From Zantedeschia hybrid cultivar (Eukaryota > Streptophyta > Magnoliopsida > Alismatales > Araceae): a DNA stretch of 64,000 bases. Shown here piece after piece: positions 1-10,960 of the stretch (position 1 is the stretch's first letter; each line of letters begins with the position of its first letter). Location of the stretch: the NCBI GenBank assembly GCA_030544215.1, contig JARZZO010000014.1, forward strand, positions 33,695,734 to 33,759,733. The letters run 5' to 3'. The notes beneath the pieces are model-generated. The model did not search any database. It worked only from the letters and a program-made list of their open reading frames with translations, and was not told where the DNA came from. Made by a program: the position numbers and the translations under genes.

Positions 1-2242
1 TGAAGATGGCTCTGCTGGTCAAGACAGCAGACACCAAAACAATTTGTTCGCCTTTGGTCAAGATAACATCGAAGGCCTTCTTGCGACTTCACCGGCATGC
101 GGAAATGTAAGTGAAACATTAGCAAACTGCATAGCTAGCACCTTACCTGCTCCTTCTCCAACCACTCCACGGATATGGTTCGTCCAACATACCATATTCA
201 CAATTTCATATTTGTCCTCTGATTCAGCCCAAAGATAGAATTACTATATTAAGTAGACCAAAACTCCAGAGGAAATGGGTTCAAGAGAAAGCACACCTTC
301 CAACAATACTGTAAACCAATCAAAATTCTCAATTAGTAGATCTTCAGAAAATACAGTTGGAGCCAGTTGGAGGAGGGTCCCTGTCTCTTTTAAATAATAT
401 ATATGCTGGGTAAATGTTTGCTCCCATCCAAGCCTTCGTGCCACCTCCTTAGAAATGGCATATTGATCACCTGAAAGCAAGATTCAAATGAAGGCAACTA
501 AAAAGAGAAACAAAAACCAGCATTTCACTCACAGGGAAAAACGTACTACCGATCAGCTTCAAACGCACACCAATATTATGAAATTGGCGGACAATTTCAA
601 CACTATCATGCCACAAAGGATCAAATAATGGTATCATGCCAACAAATTTCCATGGTGAACTGCCATCCCTTTTTTTAAAAAGGGATGTAAGAACATCATT
701 TAATTCCTTCTTTTGAACTTCTTGAAGAATCAATTAGCAAAATCCATGACAATGCAGGTGAAGAACCAATATCAAGAAGAAATAGCGATAAGATAACAAC
801 CACCTGCCGTGCAACAGCCACTTACTGAAATCCATCCTTGGCAAACTTTTCGATCAAGCTGCGAATTTTATTTGTAGTATATTCAGAACAGTTGAAAAGA
901 TCCATAATCTATTCTAGGGACAACATATCAACTGAACCAAAATTCATATGAATGAGATCTTAGCATTACAAAGGAAACAAAATATACATAATCAGTAAAA
1001 AGGTTGCAGTACCATCTTTGGACAACCTTTGGCAACACAATGCCATGGCCATTAGAATCCTTATAGGTGATGGCGCTCAGATTGTTGGCAGTCAGAAATG
1101 GAAGAAAATGCACCTCCACCATACCAGCTCTTGCCCTGCACAATATGTTGAGACATGGGTATGCCTAGAGTTATATTTTCTAGTTTATTACATATTATTT
1201 TTCCAATAGCCAAGGAAATTTGAAGATGCAACATTTTGGAATCCAGCATGATGACAGTATCCAATAGCCTTACCTGCTTTGGATCATTAAGCAGCCTCAC
1301 AATTGCTGCATCAATAGCATTCTGGTTTTCAGTCTCTGATGCTATTGCCCTGCACAGTATGTTGAGACATGGGTGTGCCTAGGGTTATATTTTCTAGTTT
1401 ATTACATGTTATTTTTCCAATAGCCAAGGAAATTTGAAGATGCAACATTTTGGAATCCAGCATGATGATAGGATCCAAGAGCCTTACCTGCTTTGGATCA
1501 TTAAGCAGCCTCACAATTGCTGCATCAATAGCATTCTGGTTTTCAGTCTGTGATGCTCTTGCTGCCAATAGAATCACATGCTCTTTATTTGCACTCTCTT
1601 CAAAAACCTGAACAAGTTTTCTGTAACCACTCATTGTGTTAAGGGTCAAAGACCCCGTCTTATTGATGCAAAGTACATCCATTCTCGCCATCCCTTCAAC
1701 AGCAGAGAACCGCTTTACTAGAATCCCTAGATTTGACAGTGTATGAGATCCAATGGCCATAGTCACAAACAAGATGGATGGCAAGGCTGCTGGCAGGCCA
1801 CCAATTAAGAGAGCCAAGAGATTTGTCAAGAACATCATTGGGATTCCTCCACTGGGCCAGGGACATGATTGTCACCTGAATAACCATTGCAACAGCAATC
1901 AAGAAGATCAAGTAGCTACTAACATATTTCAGAATCTTCTCATGTTGTGCAACTTTCACAATGCTTTTCTGTGATCTTTTAATTGCATAGAAACAGTGAA
2001 CCCCAGTTGCAATGACAACAGCCCCCATCTCACCTCGTCTGCAGTCAGAGCCCTAGAATACCCATTCCCCCAGATACTTCTGACGGTAATCTCCATCAGG
2101 TGGAAAATCATCAACCATCGAAAACTCTCCCTTGAGAAGACAGATATCAGCATGGACAATGTCCACTGCTTTGAGGTAGATAAATGTCACCAGGAACAAG
2201 GATCATAGCATCCAACTCTATCCAGCATTCATCCCTAAGAAC
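1..2242 (-). pseudogene. Plasma-membrane H+-ATPase pseudogene, exons 4-9 (continues past window edge)
   Basis: Remnant of a P-type (P3A) proton pump of the plant plasma membrane. Exons read by homology and splice sites: 1488-2242 (VLRDE… to DPKQ), 1013-1135 (EVHFLPF), 804-908 (…VAVARQ), 550-720 (PWKFVGMIPLFDP), 297-470 (GDQYAISKEVARRLG) and 1-218 (KYEIV, later VSAVLTSRAIF). Lesions seen: a frameshift after VPGD; loss of the TGES dephosphorylation loop; a TAG where EVFSG is expected, just before GSDCRRGE; a frameshift before LLIGGLPAALPS; the phosphorylation motif DKTGT reads NKTGS, so the catalytic Asp is Asn; a TAA before VAVARQ; the hinge TGDGVND reads VGEGAG; and a frameshift near position 70. 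The gene cannot give a working pump. The N-terminal exons are at 49261-49710. Confidence 0.9.
1131..1558 (-). repeat. 214-bp direct tandem duplication inside the ATPase pseudogene
   Basis: Positions 1131-1344 and 1345-1558 are near-identical copies with a period of 214 bp. Both begin TTGCCCTGCAC and include AGTTTATTACAT. Each holds the 3' end of exon 4 (…AIVRLLNDPKQ), its GTAAGGCT donor and the intron up to the next acceptor. The minus-strand transcript would therefore meet a duplicated exon end and donor. Only a few substitutions separate the copies, so the duplication is younger than most lesions of the gene. Confidence 0.9.
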
Positions 2243-2309
2243 CTGCAGGTATCAATGTATACACAAATCACAGAACACATGCATAAATAACAAAACTTGC
2301 ATAATCTAG

Positions 2310-2639
2310 TTTTTTTCTTTGGAAAGCAATTTTATTGATATAAATAGAGGTAGTCCTATCAAAAGGATAGAAGAGGTTCCTCTCACAAACCCCACCTAAA
2401 ACCACCCCCCCCCCCCAAAAAAAAACAAAAAAAAAAAACAAAACAAAACAAAAAAGAACCCTGGGGTTGGGGGGGAATTCATACAGGTTTTTCATTTCCC
2501 TTCTCCAACTGTCAATAGAAATACTAAGAATAAACCTACTCCAATTTATGAAAGACCTTTAAACATGTATTTTCCACATAATATCTACTTCCCTCGAAGA
2601 TGTAATCATTGTGCTCCTTCCAAATAATCCAACAAATAG
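2310..2639 (-). mobile_element. LINE 3' end remnant
   Basis: The minus strand encodes ICWIIWKEHNDYIFEG, the conserved tail just after the zinc-binding reverse-transcriptase domain of plant L1-type LINEs. A 3' UTR follows with AATAAA in the context ATATCAATAAAATTGCTT, ending near 2310 at an A-rich tail (T/C-rich on the plus strand). A C14/A-rich homopolymer lies at 2400-2455. The 5' part is cut off where the Copia LTR starts at 2640. Confidence 0.65.
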
Positions 2640-2966
2640 TGTGGGGGATGTAGGAGATAAGCTGAGTTTGGGGCGTGTTGGGTGCATTTTGGGTCCATTT
2701 GGGTCTGTTTCCTATGTAAGTTCATTACCGGAACCATTAAGTTGGATCTAGTTAGTTTAAACCTTATTTTATTCCTTGCAAGAAACACCCTTGGTTAAGT
2801 CATTGTGAGGGCATTTCAGTCAAGTATGGCATTAGGTTAAACTATTATAATCTGATTGCGATGTGTGCGGCCTGGAGTATGGCAGCCGCCACCCTTTTGC
2901 GAACATATCTCTCTCCTCTTCCTCTCTTCTCTCTCCATTGCAGCAGCATGTAGCATGGATTCAACA
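2640..2966 (+). repeat. Copia-A 5' LTR
   Basis: A 327-bp segment starting TGTGGGGGATGTAGG and ending CAACA, directly followed by a primer-binding site. It carries a pyrimidine-rich leader at 2905-2940. The 3' partner LTR was not found in the window, so the left boundary rests on the TG start and on truncation of the LINE there. Confidence 0.6.
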
Positions 2967-2978
2967 TGGTATCAGAGC
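2967..2978 (+). other. Primer-binding site (initiator Met-tRNA type) of Copia-A
   Basis: TGGTATCAGAGC is complementary to the 3' end of plant initiator methionine tRNA and lies directly after the LTR end. It primes minus-strand cDNA synthesis and fixes the element's orientation as plus. Confidence 0.85.
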
Positions 2979-3395
2979 GTAATGATCCTGTTTAGAGCTA
3001 TGGGTGGACTTGTCAAGATGCCATCTCCAGTTATCAGCAGGTTTTGGTGAAGCCTAGATGTGGAGGAGATGTGTGCACTGTGCAGATCTTTTAAAGGAGT
3101 CGGTTAACTCCTTAGTGCTGTCTGCACTCAACAGGACTTGAAGACCTTGGAGTTCATGGTCTTCCTCCTGGTTATAGTGGATATATTCCCTCTTCAACAA
3201 GGGCTGGTCTTTTAAAAAGGTCTGTGGAATCTGGCCGTCCTACATATCCAACCTTTTTTTCTTTTTTTATTTAGTTTGTTCTTCGTATCCTACAAGGAAA
3301 GGTCTCTTTAAAGGTTTGTCCAACCTATCTACCCTTTCTTCATGGAGATGATGGACTCGTAGTCAACCAAATCTGCAGACACACCCAACACCATC

Positions 3396-4190
3396 ATGGG
3401 CAATGACAATATCACCCTCCAAATCACTCCAGTGAAGCTGACTGAACACAATTATATAATGTGGTCTGTAGCTGCAAAAACATATATTGCCGGGCATGGC
3501 AAGAGTGGTAATATCAATGGGAAAATAAAGAAGCCGAGTCTTGAAGATTCAGGATATGATAAGTGGCACTTGGAGAATAGTGTCATCATGTCTTGGATAC
3601 ATAACTCTGTTGGGCCTGAAATCCAAAAAGTGATCCTTCGACGCAAGTCTGCTCAAGAGACATGGACACTCCTCGAGGAGTTGTTTGGACAAAAACAGGA
3701 TGGTGTCTGTGTTTATCAATTGACGAATGAACTTTATGACCTAAAACAAGGAAACTTGTTGTAACCACCTATTTTGGCACCTTATGAAGTAAATGGGAAG
3801 AAATGGGCTACTATTCCATTAATGTATGGTCTTGTGTTGAGGACCGGAAGAAGCACTTAAAGTATGTTCAGAAAACTAGGGTGTTCAAATTTTTGGCTGG
3901 CCTTAACCAAGAGTTTGAAACTCTGAGAGGGCAAATTATAAGCATGGATCCATTCCCATCCCTGCAGCAAGTGTATTTTATAGTCCTGAATGAAGAAGGT
4001 CTATGGAGAGCCATGAATGACGTTGCTGATCCTCCTATTAGCAACAGTGTTGGGGAGCTTTCAGCCTCGGTTAGTGCTGGTCATAAGAATGGCAAAGGAG
4101 TACCTGATCAAAATAAGGATATAAACTAGATAGGAAGGATGTGTAGTCCCTGTGGCAGGGAAAATCATCTAGCTGATGATTGTTAAGACT
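3396..4190 (+). pseudogene. Copia-A gag remnant
   Basis: Capsid polyprotein of a Ty1/Copia retrotransposon. The first 122 codons (from MGNDNITLQITPVKL) match the UBN2-type gag: NYIMWSVAAKTYI, then KWHLENSVIMSWI, then AQETWTLLEELF. A TAA at 3762 and a frame change lead into the second half (3803-4129) with KYVQKTRVFKFLAGLNQEF. A CCHC zinc knuckle follows in the same stretch, read CSPCGRENHLADDC at about 4141-4185. Gag would form the cytoplasmic virus-like particle. The stop and frame changes show it is dead. Confidence 0.85.
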
Positions 4191-4479
4191 TGTGTTCAGA
4201 GAAAACCCTTGAAATTTAGAAATGGAATAAAAGTCAGGATTCCGAAGGCAATGCAGTGGCTTCTTACCATATGAGTGGTCAGCCAGCTCCCTCACCAGAA
4301 CGTGGATCAGCCAGTTCCTCAGGTTCTGCCCTATTGGACGTCCTCACCTGATGTTGCACAGCTCTAGAGATTTCTTTCACAGCTTGGAACTATTCCCTCC
4401 ATACCCTCATCCACTTCTACTTAGTCAGGTATTGCTAGTGTGGTGCTGAGCACCACTACTCACCAAGCTCACTCTCCTT

Positions 4480-4925
4480 GGGTCATAGATTCTGATGCAA
4501 CAGATATATGACTGGTATTCTTACATTATGCTCTTCCTATTCTCTAGCTTCAGGTCAAGAAAACGTGACTATGGTTCACAAGCCACTATTGTAGGTATTA
4601 GCAACATTAATTGGATAGTCACCTTGTCTTGACTTTTGCTTTGCACGTGCCTACTTTGTCTATGAACCTTTTGTCTGTTAGTATCACAAGGTGTTTGAAT
4701 CGTATGGTTCCTACTTTGTGTTTTCTAGAATTTGAAGACGAGGCAAACATTGAGACTAGACGTGAAGTAGGAGGTCTCTACTACTTAGAGACAAGGGAGG
4801 GTGTAACTGTTAGTCTTACATGCCAGCAGAGATGTGAGCCAAAAAATAAAGGAGATCTAACTGTGGCACTCTTGTCTTGGTCATCTTTTAAGTCTTTGAG
4901 AGTCTCGTTTCCTTCCTCTGAATAA
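4480..4925 (+). pseudogene. Copia-A protease and GAG-pre-integrase remnant
   Basis: Reads WVIDSDATDI near 4490, where the Copia aspartic protease has WVIDSGATDH, so the catalytic DSG is DSD and the following stretch hits a stop. At 4742-4795 the GAG-pre-integrase signature REVGGLYYLETREG is present. Homology stops at about 4925, where unrelated sequence begins. The internal order fits the plus-strand element whose gag lies just upstream. Confidence 0.75.
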
Positions 4926-5545
4926 GAAAAACAGAGAGAGAGGAGAGCTGGGGATCTACGGCAGAACTTGCTCCTGCTGATTTCGCCAGTGTGTGGTAGC
5001 CTCTTTCTTGCCCTAGAAAGTTTATGTACTAGACGAATGCTCTTGAGCATACTCTTCTGATCTTTCTCTTGCTCTTCTCAGGAACCTTTGTTGCTACTTC
5101 CCTTTGCCCTTATCTCTTGTTGATGTGCCCTTGGCCAACCTACTGGAATTCTTCATCCTATGTAAGATGTGTAAATTGCTGATCCTCTGTGAAAGTAACT
5201 AGAGGAGCTTCACTGCGTTAAGTTGATCCACACCCTCAAGATGACCGTTGTTGCAGGGATCTACCTTGACTTTCATGTGGATCATCATCGTCATCGTCAG
5301 GGGTACTCGTCCCCGAAGTAGAGTCGTCTGAAGTTTGGTATACGACTTTGTCGCATGGCTCTGGTGTCTCGTTAGACTCCTCTTGTACAATTTTTAAATC
5401 TACAATATCCATAGGAGCTGTTAGTCTCTTACCCTTACCCTTACCTTTACCTGAACTTTGTGCGGTGGATTTCCTTTGCCGTTTTGAAGGAGGTGGAAGT
5501 TGGAACTCTAGGAACAAGGAGACATTATCCAATTCTCCTTCTGCC
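4926..5545. other. Unassigned segment interrupting Copia-A; holds an acidic/lysine-rich reading frame on the minus strand
   Basis: No TE family recognised. On the minus strand 5236-5532 is open for 98 codons, with a KRQRK cluster, a (GK) run and six consecutive Asp codons (DDDDDD). This composition is typical of disordered or linker regions and gives no function. It could be filler from another pol linker or a captured exon. The right edge at about 5545 is also the edge of the sequence duplicated near 55.5 kb. Confidence 0.3.
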
Positions 5546-5838
5546 CATCAGCGATCATTTGGGTACTGAAAATGGTATTATGCACAAAACTACTTGTCCT
5601 TATACATCTCAACAAAATGAGGTTGTAGAAGGTAAGAACAAGCATCTTCTTGATATTGCTAGAACACCGATATATATTCCAAACAACTACTAGAGAGATG
5701 TTGTTTTAACTGCCTGATATCTCATAAATCATGTTCCATCATCTGTTTTACAAAATAGGACCCCCTTCTCTTGCCTTTCCCTGATCGCCCATCGTTTTCT
5801 CTTCCTCCCAGTGTTTTTGGATGTGTTTGTTTTGTTCA
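5546..5838 (+). pseudogene. Copia-A integrase fragment
   Basis: Plus-strand integrase core: TENGIMHKTTCPYTSQQN, then KHLLDIARTPIYIPNNY, then VLTA and YLINHVP. These match the region around the catalytic Glu of Copia integrases, but the usual NGVAERKN reads NEVVEGKN and in-frame stops follow. It is cut at the codons for FGCVCFVH-like sequence, where the minus-strand Copia-B inserted after the target GTTCA (5834-5838). The same junction recurs at 55773-55778. Confidence 0.85.
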
Positions 5839-6093
5839 TGTAGCAAGACGAAGGAGAGAGAAGAAAGGGAGGAAGAAGATGCATAACAAGTTTTTAGGAA
5901 CAAAATAGGGGATCGGTCCTAACTCAACAGGTCATCCCATTCACTAATAGCTTATATTTATTAGCACATAGCACACAAAAGACAAAAATACTCCTAATTA
6001 TGATTGAAACATGTCAAAGTCACAGGGATAACAAGAAACATAGGAAAAAAATATAACTAAAGAATGACAACAATGCCCCTATTTTCGTCTACA
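5839..6093 (-). repeat. Copia-B1 3' LTR
   Basis: A 255-bp LTR, TGTAGCAAGACG…CGTCTACA on the plus strand, so TG…CA bounded. It is closely related to the LTRs at 55778-56038 and 58020-58273. A purine-rich tract (minus strand GCTTGAGGGGC) lies just inside the element at 6094-6108 and would be the polypurine tract. The flanking GTTCA at 5834-5838 matches the 5-bp target duplication found intact around the second copy. Confidence 0.85.
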
Positions 6094-9000
6094 ATGCCCC
6101 TCAAGCTGAGCATAGATATCAATCATGCACAACTTGGTTGGACAATATAGACTTGAATTGTTCTCATGTCAAACCCTTAGTGAAGACATCAGAAAGCTGA
6201 TATGCTAATCAAACATAAGGCAAATAGAGTTCTCCAGAATCAAGCTTCTCACAAATGAAATGATGATCAATCTCAATATTGTTTGGTCTGATCATGTTGA
6301 ATGGGATTGTTAGCAATATTAATCGCAGCCTTATTGTCACAATATAATTTCATTAGAAGATGAACCTGAACACTAAGATCTTGCAAAAATAATTGGAGCC
6401 ATAACATCTCAGAAAAACCATGTGCCATGGTGCAATATTTTGCTTCAGCACTTGAGCGAGCACAAACAATTTGCTTCTTACCGCGTCATGCTACTAAATT
6501 CCCACCAAGGAAAGTGCAATAACCACTAGTCAACCGTCTATCATTACGAGAACCTACCTAATCAGCATCAGAAAAGCCTTCAACATTTAAGTAAGAAGCC
6601 TTTGTATACAACAGCCCTCTACCAGGACAAGACTTGACATAGCATAGGATGCGGTCTACAACTTTAATACAAGGAATTTGAGGAGCATGCATAAATTGAC
6701 TCACAACATTGACTGCATAGACAATAATAGGTCGAGTCAGTGACTAATTGAGTAATCTCTACACAAGGCACTGATACATGCCTTTAGTAGCCTCTGGCAA
6801 AAGGTCTCCTACAGAGTCAGACAAGCCTTGGTTAGCCTCAATAGGAGTATGTGCAGGTTTACAACCTAACTTCCCAGTTTCGTTCAACAAGTCCAAGGCA
6901 TACTTCCATTAACAAATGTAAATGCCACGTTGAAATTTAGCCACCTCAATGCCAAGAAAATATTTTAGCTCATCCAAATTTTTAATTTCAAACTCCCTGG
7001 CTAGGTCGACTTTTAATTTATTGATTTCTACTTTGTAATCGTATGTAATAATCATACCATCAACGTAGACAAGAAGCACAACACCATCAACCCATTTAGT
7101 AAATAGTGTATGGTCAAAGTTACCTTGCACATAACCAAAATGCCCCATAGCTGTCCGAAAACGGTCAAACCAGGCTCGAGGAGATTGTTTAAGACCATAC
7201 AAGGCCTTTTTAAATTACAAACTCTCCCCTAGCTACAAACCCAGGAGATGGCTCCATACAAACTTCTTCGTAAAAATCACCATTGAGAAATGCATTCTTT
7301 ACATCTAATTGATGGAACTCTCGACCAAACTAGACAACATAAGATAAAATAACTCGTATAGACATAAGTTATGCAATTGGGGGAAACGTCTCGAAATAAT
7401 TAACACTATAAGTTTGTGTGAACCCCTTGGCAACTAATTTGGCTTTATATCTCTGCACCATGCCACCAGTTGTTGTACTTAATGGTGTACACCCACCGAG
7501 AGCCAACCAAGCTCTACCCCTTGGCATGTCTATCAACTCCCAGGTGCCATGCTTAGTAAAGGCAGGCATTTCTTCGTCCATAGCGGCCACCTATTTAGGA
7601 TCCGTTATAGCTCCAAAATATGAGTTAGGAACATGATAGGAAGAGATAGTAGACAAAAAAAGAATAATCGGAGGGTGAATGACGAGAGTAGGAGACAAAA
7701 TTAGTAATTGAAAGGTCAAGATCAAGCTGGAAAACAATGGGAGAATCAACTAACGAACCTGGAACTTCAGCAGCTTCGTAGGATGACAAATCCAAGGGAG
7801 GTCTCTTCTTTTGCCAAGTATGTCTAGAGTACGTAAGAACCTCCGGTAAAGTCTCATCAGTAGGCACACATGGTAGCTCCTGGCAAGCAGGTCCATAGGT
7901 AGTGTCATTTGTGACTTCACTCCCAAAGAAAGGAATAGGTAATAAAGGAGGAGAGACAAGAACAATCTCCTTACATGAAGAGGATTGGGAGTGAAAATAG
8001 GACATCTTTAAAGAAGGTGACATCTTTAAGCACATATCGTGTCCCTGTTATAGGATTAAGACACTTATAACCCTTTAGGATAGGAGAATATCCTAAGAAG
8101 ATGCCACAGACAACTTTAGGGTCCAATTTATTGATGTTTGGACCAAGACAATGAATGAAACAAAGCCACCCAAACACACGGGGAACAAGAGAGAAAAGTG
8201 GGTGTTCAGAGCACAACATCTATAGTGGAGATAGAATTCCAAGTGTCTGAGATGGCATACGGTTGATAATATACGAAGCGATTAGTACAACGTCTGCCCA
8301 GAATTTCTTTGGCAAATTGTGTTCCAAAAGAGAAGTGCAAGAAGTCTCCAACAAATGATGATTTTTTCTTTCAGCTATTCCATTTTGTTGTAGAGTATAA
8401 GAGCACAATCATACATGAATAATTCCCTTATCTTCCATAAAAGTGCTGAGAGACTTCTTAAAGTATTCACTAGCATTATCAGATTGAAAATTTTTATAGA
8501 CTGTTCAAACTGAGTTTCAACCATCTTATAAAACACTTGGACAATCCGTGGAACCTCCTTACGTGACTTCATCAAATAAATCCAATAATAATGAGAAAAA
8601 TCATTAATAAAACTAATGAAATATCGATAACCAGACAGAAGGCACAGGGGAAGGACCCCATACATCAGAATGAACAAGCTGAAAAGGAATTGAGCTTTTA
8701 TTCATTGAATATTGAAAAATGGTTCGACAATGCTTGGAAAGTTGATATGTATGCCATTGCAACGACTCAAGATTTACTGATTGAAATAATTTTGGAAAAA
8801 GAATTCTAAGAGACCTAAAATCCAAATGAACTAAGCAACTATGCCACAACTAGACTGCCTTTATTCGCTGACTCATGTCATCACTAACACTAGACTGGAA
8901 GGCTACGCTCCTACCAGATTCAAGATGATAGAGACCACCCGCTTCACGACCATTCACAATCATCTGCTTGGTTCGCAAGTCCTGAAAAATATAGTGAGTA

Positions 9001-9100
9001 GGAAAGAAGGTTACCAAACAATTTAGAGACTTTTTAAGATTACTCACTAGGCAAAGTAAGGATATGAAGAACCAATGACAAGATGAGGCCACCATTTAAT
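6094..9100 (-). pseudogene. Copia-B1 pol remnant (integrase, reverse transcriptase, RNase H)
   Basis: Minus-strand pol in domain order, with many stops and frame changes. GAG-pre-integrase is at 8850-9095 (REAGGLYHLESGRS). The integrase zinc region and core are at 7971-8849 (MWHSCLVHLDFRSLR, SDVWGPSPV, LQQNGIAERKNHHLLE, then LDPKVVCGIFLGYSP). Reverse transcriptase is at 6909-7590 (KAKLVAKGFTQTYSVNYFET, then MYGLKQSPRAWFDRF). RNase H remnants run from about 6250 to 6900. The polymerase motif YVDD reads YVDG, so an active-site Asp is lost. This copy keeps about 2.4 kb that the copy at 56 kb has deleted. Confidence 0.9.
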
Positions 9101-9449
9101 TTAATGGTACCATTCTCTGCTACAGTAGCCCAGGTACTATAGGCAATGGTTAGCTTATCATATCTTGAACTCAAAAGAATAAGATGAAAAGTAAGTAGGA
9201 ATCCTAGTCATATGATATGTGACCCCATAACCAATAACCCATTGAGTACAAGGAAGATGGAGGTGACACTTAATGCTGCCCCTGAAGTACTTGGAGTGGA
9301 GGATGTAGAGAGATCCCAGCTATGAGAAAATCCTTTGTAGGTGGTTGATGTCGGCAGAAGATAATGCTGACACCTGAGAAGTGGAAAGACTGTTGTTCAC
9401 AGGGGAGGATGTTCTATTCTCAGCAGGTTGAGCCATGGCAACATTGCTT

Positions 9450-9900
9450 TTTGACTGCCCACATTTCCTAAACTTCCGTTACTTCTTATCTATATAAAGC
9501 TCCCAACATTTCTCAACATTGTGAATATCCTTACCATAGTGGGAACAATGTCTTGTAAGCTTGTTTTTGTCATTCCCTAATGACTGACCACTCTTGGCTT
9601 CATAGTGGTGCTGACCAGCGCTAAGTATTCTCCAAAATTCCAAGAAACAATAGATGCACTGCTACCATTCATGGCCTTTCGATGCCCCTCCTCATTCAGG
9701 ACCTTACAATAGACTTGTTTTAATGTAGGAAGAGGCTCTAAGTATTTGTCCACGCAAGGACCAACATGAAGAGCACCTTACAATATACTCTAAGTCACCA
9801 ACAGGATGAGGGAGATAGTGTCCGCTGCAACAGAGACTGAAGAGATGAGCCGAATAGCCCAATCTCACCAGGTTATGTTGTGTTTGCACCAACAAACCTT
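9450..9900 (-). pseudogene. Copia-B1 gag remnant with broken zinc knuckle
   Basis: Minus-strand gag C-terminal half, matching the better copy at 57217-57618. It includes LVQTQHNLVRLGYSAHLF and a knuckle reading CSHYGKDIHNVEKC, where the second Cys of CCHC has become Tyr. The second copy has the intact CSHCGKDIHNVDKC. Frame changes near 9740 and 9600 break the reading. It was the nucleocapsid part of the Copia-B particle. Confidence 0.8.
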
Positions 9901-10206
9901 AAAACATGGCAGTCGGACAACAATTGGGGGGGGGCAACAACTCCTATGGCAATTGGGTAGGAAGAGGAAGGCTTGCAGAAGTTGGAGGAGACTCCATTCA
10001 ATGCTCCACCCCAGTAGGAAAAAGAAAGAAGATTGGACAGCCCAGCAACCACCACCTTATACCTGTTCGAACAGCAAAACCCTAGAACAAGGGCGCTGGA
10101 TAGTGAGAGAAAGAGGATGGGGGGTACTTGTGGGCTGAGAAAGGGATCTCTTCACCCTCTCTATTGCTCACCCTTTAGGATGACTGGTCCTCCTTCCTTT
10201 AGGATC

Positions 10207-10306
10207 GCTCTAATACCATGTAGCAAGGAGGAGGAAAGAGAAGAAAGAGAGGAAGAAGACGCACAAAAGGTTTTTGGGAACAAAATAGGGGATTGGTCCC
10301 AACTTT
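10207..10306 (-). repeat. Copia-B1 primer-binding site and truncated 5' LTR
   Basis: On the minus strand the LTR end TTGCTACA (10219-10226) is followed by TGGTATTAGAGC (10207-10218), a variant initiator-tRNA primer site. The LTR continues to about 10306 and then breaks. The remaining ~165 bp of the LTR present at 58020-58273 are missing, replaced by the TRIM-like sequence. Confidence 0.8.
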
Positions 10307-10955
10307 ACAACCAGATCCAAATCCAACGCTTGTAAGGTATTGTCTGCTTTAGGCCAAGCCTGTACGATTTTGTCCCCAAAAGGCACCTCACAAGTTATGG
10401 ATACAAATCCCACATATATAACCTAATAACTTTTCTTGTTTTCCGATAAAGGACTAATTCGATTCATTCTAGCCCCAGCCTCCAGTCGTAGTGGTAGCTG
10501 TACACCATGGCGGCTTCACACCACTTTACTTGCGGGTAGCCTTTTCCTATGGGTAGCCCTCTTCTCCTGCCCGGTTCGTGACTGGATTACTACAAGCTCA
10601 CCAGATTCTGCATTGTTTGTCCTTGAACCAGCCTGCATCGTACTACACAGGTCCTACTCTGATATCATTTTGTAACGATCCGATCCAATGCTTGTGAGGT
10701 ATTGTCCGCTTTGGGCCAAGCCCGTATGGTTTTGTCCGCAAACGGTGTCTCACAAGTTATGGATATAAATCCCACATATATAGCCCAGTAACTTTTCTCG
10801 TTGTCCGATACATGACTAATTCGATTCATTCCCGCCCCAGCCCTCAGTCGCAGTGGTAGCTCCAACTATGGCGACTCCACACCGCTTCACTTACGGGTAG
10901 CCCTTTCCTATGGGTAGCCCTCTCCTCCTGCATAGCTCATGACTGGGTCACTACA
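10304..10955 (-). mobile_element. TRIM-like miniature retrotransposon (two LTRs around 76 bp)
   Basis: Two direct repeats of about 285-290 bp (about 10304-10594 and 10671-10955) flank only 76 bp. The second begins TGTAACGATCC and ends CACTACA. The spacer next to it reads, on the minus strand, TGATATCAGAGTAGG, a diverged primer-binding site. Both LTRs hold CCCACATATATA, a possible TATA box. There is no coding capacity, which fits a terminal-repeat retrotransposon in miniature. The left end abuts the broken Copia-B LTR, so no target duplication can be read. A related LTR lies at 50352-50537. Confidence 0.7.
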
Positions 10956-10960
10956 GTCGC

